Shown: in pieces, positions 12,353 to 23,463 of the stretch
How positions within the stretch are numbered: position 1 is the stretch's first letter
How the letters are laid out: the number at the start of each line of letters is the position of its first letter
The notes under the pieces: generated by a model
What the model was told of the DNA's origin: nothing
The model's input: the letters and a program-made list of their open reading frames with translations, nothing else
The model's database searches: none
Origin: Bromus sterilis
Lineage: Eukaryota > Streptophyta > Magnoliopsida > Poales > Poaceae
DNA length: 64,000 nt
Direction of reading: 5' to 3'
Assembly: GCA_950022295.1 (NCBI GenBank)
Contig: OX465598.1
Coordinates: forward strand, 182,523,501 to 182,587,500
Made by a program: the position numbers and the translations under genes

Positions 12353-13181
12353 CTAGACACCAATCAACGAGCAAGCATCTATTACTACGTAGCAAATACG
12401 AGCAAGCATCAACAAGAAGACAACACGAGACAACGCCCTACGATCGCGTCTACCGTCGGGAGCGGTTACTAACAGGTTAAGTGGAGTACTCGTCACACAC
12501 GACGATACCGCACATTTAGATTGGTTCAAGTTGTTTAGCTACACAAGGTGAGCAGAGGTTATTAACATGGCATCTCACTCAAGCATGGCATAACACACAA
12601 ACACGGCAAGAGGTGAAGCACAAAGTAAACTATCTATGCTAGTCATTTTAAGTGGGAAAACACCCTAAACACGGCACAACACTAATTACCCCGTGATAAT
12701 TAATCCTTTAGTACTGTTCTGCCCTAAACAATATTTTATTATTTCTATTAGCAAGCAAGAGCAGCATAAACACAATCTACATGCAATTCTAGTCAATTTA
12801 CATATAAAGAACATTTTAAACGGAGCAACAGTTAAAAGTTATTAAATAAACAGTTTACAGTGGAAAGGGTTGTAATTACCAGTAAAACAGCATGTACACA
12901 AGTTCAACCATGGCAACAAGCAACATTTTATTAATATACACGAAAAAGGGAGCAACTTTCATGTAGAAAGCATCTCCATCCGAACAACGAGCTAAAAGTT
13001 ATCGCCTACGACAAAATACACAAGAAAAATAGCTAAATCATAAAAAAGAGAGGAGAAAACCCCTATTTGGGCTCCCCTCGGCCGGAAAGGCCCAACAAGC
13101 GCACCCACTCTAAACTGCGCGCATAGGCGGGACATAGTTATGGGCCGAGCCCAAACGCGCTGCAGAAAAAATAAAAGACGC

Positions 13182-13268
13182 AAAAAAGGGAGCCTTTGCT
13201 CCAGAGGGGATTCGAAGTCCAGCCCTTTGGGATGCAAACCAAGCTTCCACGCCACTGCGCCAATGATT
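13182..13268 (-). other. tRNA-like Pol III segment in E1 LTR
   Basis: On the minus strand ATTGGCGCAGTGG resembles a tRNA A box and GGACTTCGAATCC a B box, with spacing like a tRNA gene. A run of six T follows (13182-13187). The cloverleaf is not well formed, so this is not a working tRNA gene. It may be a tRNA-derived insertion or an element of the LTR. Confidence 0.45.
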
Positions 13269-13286
13269 GAATCGTGACAAGGAACA

Positions 13287-14179
13287 TGATGAGGACATCT
13301 CTACTAATATTACACCCACATCTTCACCAACTACACATACTGGACCAGTTACTAGAGCACGCGCACGTCAACTAAATTATCAGGTACTTTCGTTTCTTGC
13401 GAATCCTTCTAATGTTCATGAACATATGATGCTGCCTAAATTAGATACTTTTGTTTGTCTTATGAATGAAGGACCTAGCATGGATAAGAAGGATGGTCAT
13501 TGGAGCGGGATCAAGCATGGATAAGGAGGTGCGCGCGCGGGAAAGGACAATGGAGCTTCCAGTGGTGATTTTCGCACTTTGAAGCCACCATAAGGCATGC
13601 ATGAAGACTTGGACGAAAGACACAAGATGCCACATTAATATTTTCGTCCAAGGGTTATTATAGGTGCTGCGTCACCTTATTATTGGGCCAGGCCCATGTA
13701 ATTTCGAAATACACTTAATAGGCTATTTTTTAGAGTCTTTATGTGTGGGGAAAACGAGTTAGGGTTGTTTTCGGACCCCTCCTCCAAGGGGCCACGAAAT
13801 TCCCCTCTGTTCCCCCATATATACAGCCCTTAGGGCGTCGTTTAGACTTGGGTTTTAATTAGATTTAAGTTAGCCATAGCCGCAACTTCGAGCTCTTCGT
13901 TTGTGTCATCCGACCAGGCCAAGACCGCATTGGAACCCCAACTTTCTTTAATCATTCATCTTATATTCGCAATATCCAGATTGCAATTCTTAGTTCTTGC
14001 TTGTTCTTTCGATTGCAATTAGACCTTCGTGGTCAGGTTGATCGTGCATCCGCGGGATCAATAACCTCTCGGAGTTGGTTTAGCGATTGCTGGGACGACT
14101 TCGCACGTTCATAGTCGGGTCGTGAAAGTCGTCTCCACCAGAATCGATCTCCACCATCTCATCGAAACATCGGGACACC
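13287..14179 (+). repeat. CRM-type solo LTR, forward arm
   Basis: It starts TGATGAGGACATC and matches the 3' LTR of E3 (59204-60120) almost throughout. It stops at GGGACACC, about 13 bases short of the LTR terminus CTCTATCA. The first 240 bp carry the tail of the integrase reading frame (RARARQLNYQ, then GPSMDKKDG), as in E3. With the next feature it forms an inverted repeat. Confidence 0.85.
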
Positions 14180-14972
14180 GAGAGGTTATTGATCCCGCGG
14201 ATGCACGATCAACCTGACCACAAAGGTCTAATTCTTGGAAGCAATCGACAAGAACAAGCAAGAACTAAGAATTGCAATCTGGATATTGCGAATATAAGAT
14301 GAATGATTGACGAAAGTTGGGGTTCCAATGCGGTCTTGGCCTGGTCAGATGACACAAACGAAGAGCTCGAAGTTTCTGCTATGACTAACTTAAATATAAT
14401 CAAAACCCAAGTCTAAACGACGCCCTAATGGCTGTATATATGGGGGGAACAGAGGGGATTTTTGTGACCCCTTGGAGGTGGGGTCCGAAAACAACCCTAA
14501 CTCAATTTTCCCACACATACGGACTCTAAAAACATCCTATAAGGTATTATTTCGAAATTACATGGGCCCAGCCCAATATTAAGGTGACGCAGCATCGATA
14601 ATTGCCCTTGGACGAAAATAATGAAGTTGCATCTCGTGTATTTCGTTCAAGCCTTCATGCACGCCTTATGGGGGCTTCAAAGTGCGAAAATCACCACTGG
14701 AAGCTCCATTGTCCTTTCCCGCGCGCGCACCTTCTTCTCCATGCTTGATACCGCTCCAATGACCATCCTTCTTGTCCATGCTAGGTCCTTCATTCATAAG
14801 AAAAACAAAAGCATATAATTTAGGCAGCATCATATGTTCATGAACATTAGAAGGATTCGCAAGAAACGAAAGTACCTGATAATTTGGTTGACGTGCGCGT
14901 TCTCTAGTAACTGGTCCAATATGTGTAGTTGGTGAGGATGTGGGTGTAACATTAGTAGGGATGTCCTCATCA
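14180..14972 (-). repeat. CRM-type solo LTR, inverted arm
   Basis: This is a second copy of the same LTR on the opposite strand, ending at 14972 with the reverse complement of TGATGAGGACAT. It is truncated at the ATAACCTCTCGG position, so it begins where the forward arm reads GAGAGG on the other strand. Substitutions relative to the forward arm show it is not a recent or perfect copy. Confidence 0.85.
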
Positions 14973-15339
14973 ACTATTATATATCGTAATTCATCATTAT
15001 TCGATATATTTCACATTACGATGATGTTCTTATGTTGTTTTGGCTTGGTTTACACAGTTTGCAACTTTCCGGTGCCGAAGCAGCAAACGCAGGATTCAGC
15101 GGTAAAAAGTGGACGCTGAGTTGCTGATGAAGAACGCCTCCAAATTACCTGAAAATCTACGGAGGGTGTTTTTGAGAGGATTGACGAAGACACGCAAACC
15201 TCTAATACGAGGAGGCATGAGTGCACCCAGCTCATAAAAGATAATACAACAAACAAACCCTCCTTCACGCTTTGTTCATGAGAAATCAGAAAACTTTGGC
15301 AGTGATAAACAAAGGAGATTGCGGGGATGTGATCGTCCT
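14973..15339 (+). mobile_element. Athila-type element A: LTR stub joined to 3' UTR
   Basis: 14973 to about 15198 matches the first part of the LTR at 25901 (missing its first bases). It then jumps at CAAA to sequence equal to the 3' UTR of B near 48013 (CTAATACGAGGAGG). All coding sequence of A is missing. The UTR runs to 15339, where element D is inserted. The target GTCCC is intact in B at 48148-48152. Confidence 0.8.
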
Positions 15340-15788
15340 TGACGAGGGGGTGACCCCAAGACTCCTGCATGTGAGACTACCTGGTGCGTATGAAGACAGA
15401 AGGCCCGCTGGTAAGCTACGACAAGCCCACAATTGGCCCAACCAGGCACCAACGTAGGAGTCCGCGACTAACATGGAAGGTGCAACTTGGCGTACAAGGC
15501 AAAGACTAGAACTAGGAAACCATCTCTGTAACCTAGTACGGACTCCCCGCGACCTAGCCTAATATATAAAGGCTGGGAGGGGAGACATCCAGAACAACTC
15601 AATACGCATCTACTCATCTAGCCTTGCGAGAACTCGCCTTGGACTCCATTGTAATCACCCCCTCAAGCAATAATATCGAGCTGGAAGTGCTTCTCCTGTT
15701 AGCCGATGAGTATCGTCCAACCTGTGCCTATCTCTATGACTAACCCCGGGTCCTTGACCATGGGATTTGCCGGGGTTGATCCCCGTCA
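15340..15788 (+). repeat. D 5' LTR
   Basis: It runs from TGACGAGGGGGTGACC to GATCCCCGTCA, 449 bp. TATATAAAG lies at 15563-15571. It differs at many positions from the 3' LTR, so the insertion is not young. The gag frame appears to open in this LTR (ATG at 15706). Confidence 0.9.
15562..15571 (+). promoter_or_regulatory. TATA box of D LTR
   Basis: ATATATAAAG is conserved in the 3' LTR at 24970-24979 and in C (minus strand, 36697-36704). It sits about 130 bp upstream of the first gag ATG, as expected for the U3/R boundary. Confidence 0.65.
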
Positions 15789-17103
15789 ATTGGCGCCGTC
15801 TGTGGGAACTTTGCAAGTTGGAATCGCGATCTCGGCGGCCTCATCATCGGCTATCGTCAAGGCAGCGACTCCATCAGCACTCATCGACTCTACGATCCGG
15901 GAAGACTCCGATCTATTCAGATCTCTCGGTTTCATGGCTCACCTCCTGGCCTTTCGACTGGCCTTCGCCGACCTGCGCACCGGCATCAACCTGATCTTCG
16001 GAGCATACGAAATCTACATCAACCACTGGGGATTCCTCCGTCTCACGGATCGCGCTCGAGCACCCGCAACGGCAGATCCTACATCAGCAATCGAAGTCTC
16101 ACCCACCAGCGTGACGACTCCGCGAGTCAGCCACGACTCCCAGCCCACCTATTCGAGTGGTCCATGGAAGAAGCTCAACATGCACGCAAGAAAGACGACA
16201 GCCAAGGCACCGTCCGAAGTGTTCATGGCAGACGTCCACGAGCCAACCGCAGATGACAATAACCAAGACGACGACCCGAGCAATCACCAAGACACTCGCT
16301 CGAACAGCAAAAACAGCGATCCAGACAAAACCGTCCAGGTCACCGTCACACTTGGAGAACCAGGAACCATACCAAAGAAAATATACAACGGAGCGGAGCA
16401 TAGCAATCGCAGGAGTGATGAGCCTGAAAGCAGCAAGCATCAGACCCCAGGCATGGCGAAAGAGGACAATCACGTAGAAAAGATCTACCTGTCCAAGGAA
16501 GCAATCGCCAGAATAAGGGACGCAGTCAAACGCGACAAACTACTCCCGGAGAACGCAACACGAGACGAGATCAGAGCATACAACAAGCTGGCGAGTGACG
16601 CCACCAAGAGAGTAAAACAACAATGCTTAGAACTAGAGAAGCAAGGAAAGGATGCCATCGACCCAAGGAACAACCGTAGGCCATCTCCCAGAAGCGACTC
16701 CTCCGACTACGACTCCCCCATCCGAGCCAGATCCAGATTCAGCAATCTGAAATGCACGGACAAGAAGAAGGTGGCCTGCAAGCTAGGTGACGACTTCAAG
16801 CTAGAAGAGGACGACGACGAGGAAGAACAACTCACGCCAGCCGAAGCCCTTTTCACTTCCCAAGAGTACCTATCTCGTGCTCAGAAAGGAAAGAAAGGCA
16901 GCTTAGATCACAACACGACGATGGCACTCAAAATAATTGAAGACACCATCTCAGCCCCCAAAAGATCTGGCGCAAGAAGGGCTCCCCGCGAGCAGACCCT
17001 GGACAAGGACCCTAGTTCACCCGACGACGACGACAGTGACGACTGGCGCAAGTGCCCAAACAAAAACAAAAACCACGTCAGCGATGACAACAGCAGTCGG
17101 TGA
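15706..17103 (+). CDS. gag: Gag N-terminal part (D)
   Basis: The 465-codon frame starts at an ATG in the LTR and crosses the primer site. The first ~110 residues resemble Tat gag leaders; the rest is charged and low in complexity, with acidic runs near residues 365-375 and Lys/Arg-rich stretches. This fits a structural RNA-packaging protein N-terminal to the capsid domain. The frame stops at TGA (17101-17103) inside a roughly 34-bp direct duplication (17099-17163, GAGACGCACG-GACGACATAACACA), after which the capsid part continues in another frame. The same leader (MTNPGSLTMG, DPRQLAPSVG) occurs in C, which supports real use of this start. Confidence 0.65.
   Translation: MSIVQPVPISMTNPGSLTMGFAGVDPRQLAPSVGTLQVGIAISAASSSAIVKAATPSALIDSTIREDSDLFRSLGFMAHLLAFRLAFADLRTGINLIFGAYEIYINHWGFLRLTDRARAPATADPTSAIEVSPTSVTTPRVSHDSQPTYSSGPWKKLNMHARKTTAKAPSEVFMADVHEPTADDNNQDDDPSNHQDTRSNSKNSDPDKTVQVTVTLGEPGTIPKKIYNGAEHSNRRSDEPESSKHQTPGMAKEDNHVEKIYLSKEAIARIRDAVKRDKLLPENATRDEIRAYNKLASDATKRVKQQCLELEKQGKDAIDPRNNRRPSPRSDSSDYDSPIRARSRFSNLKCTDKKKVACKLGDDFKLEEDDDEEEQLTPAEALFTSQEYLSRAQKGKKGSLDHNTTMALKIIEDTISAPKRSGARRAPREQTLDKDPSSPDDDDSDDWRKCPNKNKNHVSDDNSSR
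15791..15808 (+). promoter_or_regulatory. Primer-binding site of D
   Basis: TGGCGCCGTCTGTGGGAA starts 2 bases after the LTR terminus. It is the primer-site type found in Tat-lineage elements of grasses. The reading frame of gag runs through it as LAPSVG. Confidence 0.8.
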
Positions 17104-17221
17104 GACGCACGCGACGACATAACACAAAGCGATCGGCGAGACGCACGTGACGACATAACACAGCAGACCGCGAAGAGTACTCGGACGAGCAAGCTTCCGA
17201 CGAGAACGTAGAACCATGAGG

Positions 17222-18935
17222 AGCACTATGCTTCACACGGTCCATATGGAAAACAAGGATGCCGAAAGGTTTCAAGCTAAACTCCTCAACGCACAAGTAC
17301 GAAGGGCTGGAAGAAGCAGAAGCATGGCTCGACGACTACCTAACGGCCGTAAAATTCCAGCGCGGAACCAATATCACAACAATGAAGTACATACAACTCG
17401 TGCTCGAGAGCTCAGCACGACACTGGCTGAAGAACCTACCACGAGGGTTAATCGACTCCTGGAGGCAGTTCCGCAGTGCCTTCATCGAGAACTTCAAGTC
17501 CACTTACAAACGACCGGCATCACTCGAGGAGCTGAGGGCCTGCAAACAAGGATCCACATAATCTCTGCGAGCATACATCCAGCGATGGACCATACTCAAA
17601 AACTCAGCCGAGGACATATCAGACGAAAGCGCAATCGACGCATTCAGGAGGGGCTTGCAACGCATCGACTTCAAGGAGCAGCTCGGGCAGATGAAAGCCC
17701 GAACACTCGCGCGACTGCTCGAGCAAGCCAACAACTGGGTAGATGGAGAAGACTCCGTAAGGAACAAATCGGAGATCCAGACAGCGCGCTCAGAACGCGA
17801 CTACGACTACCACACCAGCGACAGAGGATTCGACAGAAGAAGAAAACGAACGAGGCGCAACTTCTACGACGATAGAGGACCCGATATGGTCTCGGCCGGT
17901 TTCCCAGATGAAAGAGAAGGAAGACATCGCGACGACAGGAGAATACAGCACAAGGACAACCAAGAAGAAGCACCCAAAATTCAAAAACGGGACTGGAGAA
18001 CAAGGCAGCCACGAGACGACACCCAAGCATATCGTTCGGCTAAAGAGCAGCTCGACGGACCGTGCACAATACACGGGTTCAGAAACGAGCGTGGAGAGCT
18101 TAGATCAGGGCACACCCTCAGGAACTGCAGGCGATTCATTGAGCTCTCAGAAGAGAAAAGCCGATCTACAACAACAGCAGCACAGCCTCTCGCAAGCGTA
18201 GCAGTCGGAACCATCGCCCACAACGCAATGCCAGCGCCTGCAATACCAACAAGGCAAGTAACAGTAATCCAAGAATGGAGCACGACACCCGAGGAAGAAA
18301 AATACCCAGAAGAGCACGGTCAGATCTACATGATACAAGAAGGAAGACCATCAAACAGGCAGCAGAAGCAGGTCACCAGACAAGTTTTCCTTGCAGTCTC
18401 CTCGCACCCTGCTGTCCCAGAATACCTGCGCGGGTCCGAGAATGAAATCACCTTCTCCCGAGAATACCACCCGCCAGCCATCCCGCGCCCAGGACACGCC
18501 GCACTAGTACTCGAAGCAAGAATCAGAAACTACGACATGTCACATGTCTTCATGGACGGCGGCAGCGGAATCAACATCATATTCACCAGAACCCTGGAAG
18601 AAATGCTCATCCAAAACTCAGCACTGAAAACTTCAGGCACAACGTTTCATGGAATCGTGCCAGGGAAGGCAGTATACCCCCTCGGAAAAATAAGTCTCGA
18701 GGTTTTTTTTGGAAGCACGAGCAACTTCCGCAAAGAGACATTGAACTTCGAAGTGGTCAACTGGAAATCACAATACCACGCCATCCTAGGACGACCAGCC
18801 TTCGCGCATTTCATGGCAGTGCCACACAACGCCTACGTCAAGATGAAAATGCTAGGCCCACGAGGAGTGAGCATAGTCAGTGGCAGCTTCGTCAGATCCG
18901 ACTGTTGCGACAATGAATTCCACAAAATATCATAA
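17222..18935 (+). pseudogene. gag-pr: Gag capsid domain and protease (D)
   Basis: The capsid (retrotransposon gag) domain is recognised by CFTRSI, then MPKGFKL, WLDDYL and YIQLVLESSARHWL (17225-17470). An in-frame TAA at 17559-17561 breaks it, and the same frame goes on with LRAYIQRW. A basic, low-complexity part with HTLRNCRRF follows; no CCHC zinc knuckle is visible. The aspartic protease motif FMDGGSGINIIF is at 18553-18588 and ILGRPAFAHF, a typical retropepsin element, at about 18783. The frame ends with TAA after HKIS, exactly where C continues toward reverse transcriptase. Everything between protease and the 3' region is missing. Product if expressed: virus-like particle protein plus protease. 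Confidence 0.8.
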
Positions 18936-19143
18936 ACCTTCGGAGCACACCAAGCCAGCGGAGCCACAACATCAGAGGAAGAGGCCCTACCATAGAAGCA
19001 AAAGGGAGACACAACAATCTACCGTACTTAGGGCTACTAAGCCATCGATCCAAATAAAGGGGTTGTCTTCAAGCAACAGCCCCCCCTCTTGTAAGAAACA
19101 AAGGATAAATATTGAAAATATTTTTCCAAAAGTTTTTTTCATC

Positions 19144-19548
19144 GGCACTCGGGGGCTCGCCGAAGAAGCCACCCCCCGAGGCGTTCCTCGCAAACGCGAC
19201 TCTAAAAAATTGGCACTCGGGGGCTCGCCGAAGCAGCCACTCCCCGAGGCGTTCTTCGCAAACGCGACTCTAAAAAATTGGCACTCGGGGGCTCGCCGAA
19301 GAGGCCACCCCCCGGGGGGTTCTTCGCAAAGGCGACTCTAAAAAATTGGCACTCGGGGGCTCGCCGAAGCAGCCACCCCCCGAGGCGTTCTTCGCAAACG
19401 AGACTCTAAAATATTGGCACTCGGGGGCTCGCCGAAGCAGCCACCCCCCGAGGCGTTCTTCGCAAACGCGACTCTAAAAAATTGGCACTCGGGGTTCGCC
19501 GAAGCAGCCACCCCCCGAGGCGTTCTTCGCGTACGCGACTCTGAAAAT
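19144..19548 (+). repeat. 68-bp tandem array (D)
   Basis: Six copies begin with GGCACTCGGGGGCTCGCCG at 19144, 19212, 19280, 19348, 19416 and 19484, with few differences. Each copy includes CACCCCCCGAGGCGTTC, so CTCGGGGG and CCCCCGAG face each other in every monomer. The motif CACTCGGGGGCT resembles the polypurine tract before the 3' LTR (CACTCAGGGGCTAC). 3' UTR arrays are a known trait of the Tat lineage. Confidence 0.9.
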
Positions 19549-20656
19549 CGGCGAGAAGGGACCCCTCGCCAAAAAACTCAGCATTCGACAAGACAAACTT
19601 ATACCACGCAAGTTTGATTTACAGCAGTTGAACAAAGTAAAGCAAAATAGAACAGCAAAAAAACATTGCTCGGCAAAGGAACGAACGCCAAGCAAAGGAT
19701 AATCCCCAGGCTCTGACTTTACTTTACACAGAGCACCCAACCGACGGTCATTATTTTCGACCACCCACTTCACAACTTCATTTGCAGGCTCATCCGCCAC
19801 GGCGTAATGGTCGTCCATCGGCTGAGCTCGACCACCAGGAGGACCTCGAGCTGCCAGCATAATATCAACCCCCGGCCAATGACTATGGACAAAGGCAAAA
19901 GCACAGCGAGCACCAGCATAAATCTGGTGATTAACTACGCGCCGAAGATCCGCAGGCTGGGAGAACATCCGACAAAGCTTCTCAAGAGATGAAGGGACAG
20001 GATCCAAAGGGTAAAACTCAGCAAAAATCCTGCCAAAAACTCCGCGGCAGTATTCAAGAGCCTGCGGTACCCTCTCAACCCGCATTCGAAAAACGGCGAA
20101 CACCCGAGCACGCGCCCTATCCATCCAGAAAGGATTGTTCGCCTACACAACCAGGTCCTCCAGCCACAGTAAATCACACTGTACTTCCTCTTCTTCCTCG
20201 TGAGAACGCCCAGCAAGCACTTCGCAACGGAGAACAAAGGTCAGCCACAGAGCATAAAGGAAAGAACCTGCGCAGCCGAGCGGTCGAAGAAAAAAGAAAA
20301 CTCACCCTTCAGAAGGTCAGACAGCTTCACCATCCAAGCCGCCAAGCCATCCAAGACAGCCTCAGCACGCTCGCATTTCGAGCGATGGACCGCAAGAGCA
20401 CCTTTCAGCCGAACGATCTCACGCTCGGCCTCTTTCAGCCTCAAGCAAACATACTCGTAAGCACCCTCGCGAGCATCCTCCTTCAGCAAATTCCAAGACC
20501 GAGAAACGCCCGGGATGGCCTACCGCAAAGAGAAACAAGTCAAAGGAAACAAGGCTACAACCAGCACAAGAAAGCAAAGCAGGTCCATGAATTAGATCCG
20601 GCGTCCCGCTGGAGGCACATTACAACTGGAAGTTTCAAAACAAAAACAGGGTCACC
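19549..20656 (-). pseudogene. Antisense coding remnants downstream of array (D)
   Basis: Two open stretches on the minus strand look protein-like but could not be joined. 20489-20241 is a coiled-coil-like segment (EAEREIVRLKGAL). 20124 to about 19600 has a globular appearance (FGRIFAEFYPLDP, then FVHSHWPGVDIM). Similar C-terminal regions occur in antisense genes of grass Tat elements, so these may be further or alternative 3' exons of the gene ending at 20657. The frame runs into the tandem array. Confidence 0.4.
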
Positions 20657-23463
20657 CTACTCCTCGGCTGCAACATTATTCGCCTCCACGACCAGCTGCA
20701 GCTGGCGGGCCAGCCGAGTACCTCGAGCACTCTGCTCGTCCGTGTAATCAAGAAAGAAATCTACCATGGAATCCTTAATAGGGACACCATGACCCAAAAG
20801 AACAACAATAGACGTGGCAAGCCCACTCACCACGTTCTCATGAACCAAACCCTCCAGCTGATCACCATCCGGACCGAAGGAAGCAACCAGAGAATCGAGA
20901 CCCTCAAGACGCTTCACTGCATCTGGGAACATATGCTCATGGAGAAGGTTCAGAAGAGTTGAAGCCCGAGCACAAACATCCCCAGCAGCCACTGCAGCAC
21001 CTGAGACAGCATCTACAGAGCCACGGAGAACACCCGTACCTGCAGCAGCAACCTCCACCGCCCCAATACCCGCAGAACCTGGAAAAAGGAAAGAGATTAA
21101 CTTCCCAGCAACTTCAGAGACAAACAAACCCCAGTAAACGGACGACAGAAAGAGTACACTAACCAGTCAAAGAGCCGCCAAGTCCGGCAGGCGCTCACAC
21201 TCAGCCTTCCCGACCTAGAGAAACTGCTCCTCCACCCGCCGCAACCGCTCGAGTTCGCCATGCTGTGCATGCAGCTCCTTCTCCTTGGACTCCAGAGCAG
21301 CCTGAAGCTCGGCAAGCTCCTTCTTTGCAGCCTCCACACGCTTGTCACCACCCTTCTTACGGCCTACGGAACAAAACATCAGTCAGGCAAAATCAATCAG
21401 CAAAAGAAACGAAGACCAAGAATCAGGATCTCACGTCTCATAGCAGTCAAGCTCCCCTGGACCGAGTCCTGAGCACGTCGCCACCGATCAGTTTCAGTCA
21501 GCACACGTTCGCACATCCGGAACAAAGGCTGCACCCAAGAAAATACATCAAGGCAAGAGCACAGGAAAGAAGAAAATCAAAGACTACAACCAATCACAAA
21601 TGATTGCTTGCAGCCTCGGGGGCTACTCCCATTGGGAGCACTGTCGTGCTCCCAATATGTATAAGACCAAAATCATAGACTACAACCACTCACGAGTGAC
21701 TGTTTATAGCCTCGGGGGCTACTATGGCAAAGCACAGAAGGGAAAAAAATCACGTACCTGCTCCGCCATACGATCAAAGAACTTTGCTTTATCCTCGGCA
21801 AAAAGGTCCCGTCTCGCCAAGAAGTGCTCCCTAGGGATCACAGGTTTAACGTCCGGAGGAAAGTCCCCTTCAGAAGCCGCAACAGCCGCGGAAGGCTCCC
21901 TAGATGGGGCAGTCGCAGAAGTTCCCTCCGCGCCTGCAGTCACAAGAGCCGTCCGATCACTCGAAGCCGCAGGAGTAGCGGAACGAGCCAGCCGATTAGA
22001 CGCCTCACCAGAATCCGTCGAAGGAGCAGCGACAGCACCAACACTCGCAGAGGAAGCAGCCGGAGCAGGAGCAGTACTACAAGACGGTTTAAATTCAGAA
22101 CACCAGCCAAAGAAATGAAAATCAGAGATGACAAAGCGGAAATGTATACTAACCCAGCAGGCGCAGCGCCTGGACGCAGCAATATCCCAAACCTGCGTTT
22201 CTTCAAGGCAGCGGGAGGAGGACAAGGCACATCAGGCTGCACGACCGCTGGCAAGTCATCATCGTCACCCGCCGCATAACGACCACTCGCAGGGTGAATG
22301 CGCTTGACACGAAGAGGACTTGAATCCCCAGAGTCATCAGCAACTGACGGTGGGGCAACCGCGGACTCGACAACAACATCACCCGAAGCGCTAGAAGCAC
22401 CCCCACCACCCGCAGGCACAGGATCAGCATCAACCTCACCAGGTTCATCGAGTATATCCACATCTTTAGGCTGCGGCCGATTGTTCAACAAAGGGATGTG
22501 ACCCTACAAATCAAACCAACATCAGCAGTCAACATAAATGAGTCACCAGTACAAAAAATAAATCAAAGAAAGTACCTGAGGAAGCGGAAAGTCAGCAGAG
22601 TAAGGACGAACAAGACTCTGCTCCCCAATGCTCGTGCACTTTGTGACTTGCTGAACCCGGGCCAAAAGGTCGCCATCAGAAAACTCCTCGGGCGAACACC
22701 TGGTCGAGTCATCAGGCCCAGTGTATTGCCACATGGGACGCACCCAATGCTGAAGCGGCTGCACACGTCTCTTGACAAACACGGAGATAAGCTGGCCACC
22801 AGTCAATTCATCCTTCAAAGCAGTAATCCTCTGCACAAACGATTCCACGAGAGACGACTCGCGAGCAGACAAAGGATGCACCCATGAAGATTGCTTAACC
22901 TCCCGCGCAGCAGGATCGAAAGGGGGCAGACCAAGACGCTGGCCCTCAAAGCATTGGTCCTTCAGATAAAACCAGCTCCTCCGCCACAAAAAGACGGAGT
23001 CCAGCTTCTCCAGATCAAAATAGGCAGATTTCGCCTTAATGGAAATACCCACGCCCCCAATGGCATATTCAGAATTTATACTCTTCACATTGAAGAGACG
23101 TTTCCAGAGACCCCAATGGGGGTAGATCCCCAAAAAAATCCTCACAGATAGAAATGAAACAGGCAATGTGAAGAATCCCATTGGGGGTCAAATCATGCAG
23201 TTGCAACTGATAGGTGCAAAGCAACCCCCGGAGGAAAGGATGAATGGAAGTGCAAAACCATGGGGGAAGAAACTCTGAAAGCATACCTGCTCATCTGGAC
23301 AGGGCGCATGAACCTCCTCATCCCCAGGAATCCGGGCGGCATCACGTGCCACCACGCCGTCGGCCACCAGTTCATCCAGATCTGCAACTCCAAAAGCAGA
23401 GCGCTCCCATCTGCCGTTCATCCTCGCCGACTCCTGCGCTGCACTACGGGGACGCTTGGACAT
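20657..23463 (-). pseudogene. Spliced antisense additional gene, Transposase_28-like (D)
   Basis: The gene runs opposite to gag. ATG at 23463 opens with MSKRPRSA. Blocks LRGLL, LTPNGILHIACFI and IYPHWGLWKRLF match the pattern of the Pfam 'putative gypsy type transposon' family (Transposase_28), though this is from memory of the family. Two compensating frameshifts, near 23275 and in a T run near 23112, break it. Exon 1 ends at 22576 (CAG, then GTACTT) and exon 2 starts at 22503, a 71-bp GT-AG intron joining in frame as PLPQ-GHIPLL. Exon 2 ends near 22154. Exon 3 (about 22076-21758) is Ala/Ser-rich and ends with FFDRMAEQ before GTACGT. Exons near 21522-21440 and 21360-21170 include a Lys/Glu-rich coiled coil. 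The last exon ends at 20657 (NNVAAEE). A TTAAATAT box lies at 23585-23592. Confidence 0.65.

Larger units (their letters stand above)
7643..13286 (-). mobile_element. E1: non-autonomous long-LTR retrotransposon
   Basis: The structure is LTR, a 603-bp interior, then LTR, all on the minus strand. LTR ends are TGTAACAG...GGCCTTACA when read on the minus strand. The primer site TGGTATCAGAGCC lies at 10367-10379. The interior has no gag or pol coding capacity, so the element would depend on proteins from another element; the primer and long LTRs suggest a Del/Tekay-like Ty3 relative, but this is inference. The right LTR is cut at 13286 by a CRM-type LTR, so no target duplication can be read. The left flank is GTGGG. 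Confidence 0.8.
10383..13286 (-). repeat. E1 right LTR, truncated, with MITE
   Basis: It starts with TGTAAGGCCCGATATG and carries the modules missing from the left LTR. It contains the conserved block at 11150-11210, the MITE at 11845-12063, a decayed mini-gene at 10692-12352 and a tRNA-like segment at 13182-13268. It stops at 13286, where a CRM-type LTR begins. The promoter-proximal part is missing. Confidence 0.75.

Noticed and set aside
16157..18201. Shadow frames alongside gag of D
   Set aside because: They overlap the gag and protease frames and show no family pattern; the Ser/Thr/Arg-rich content follows from reading the gag codons out of frame.
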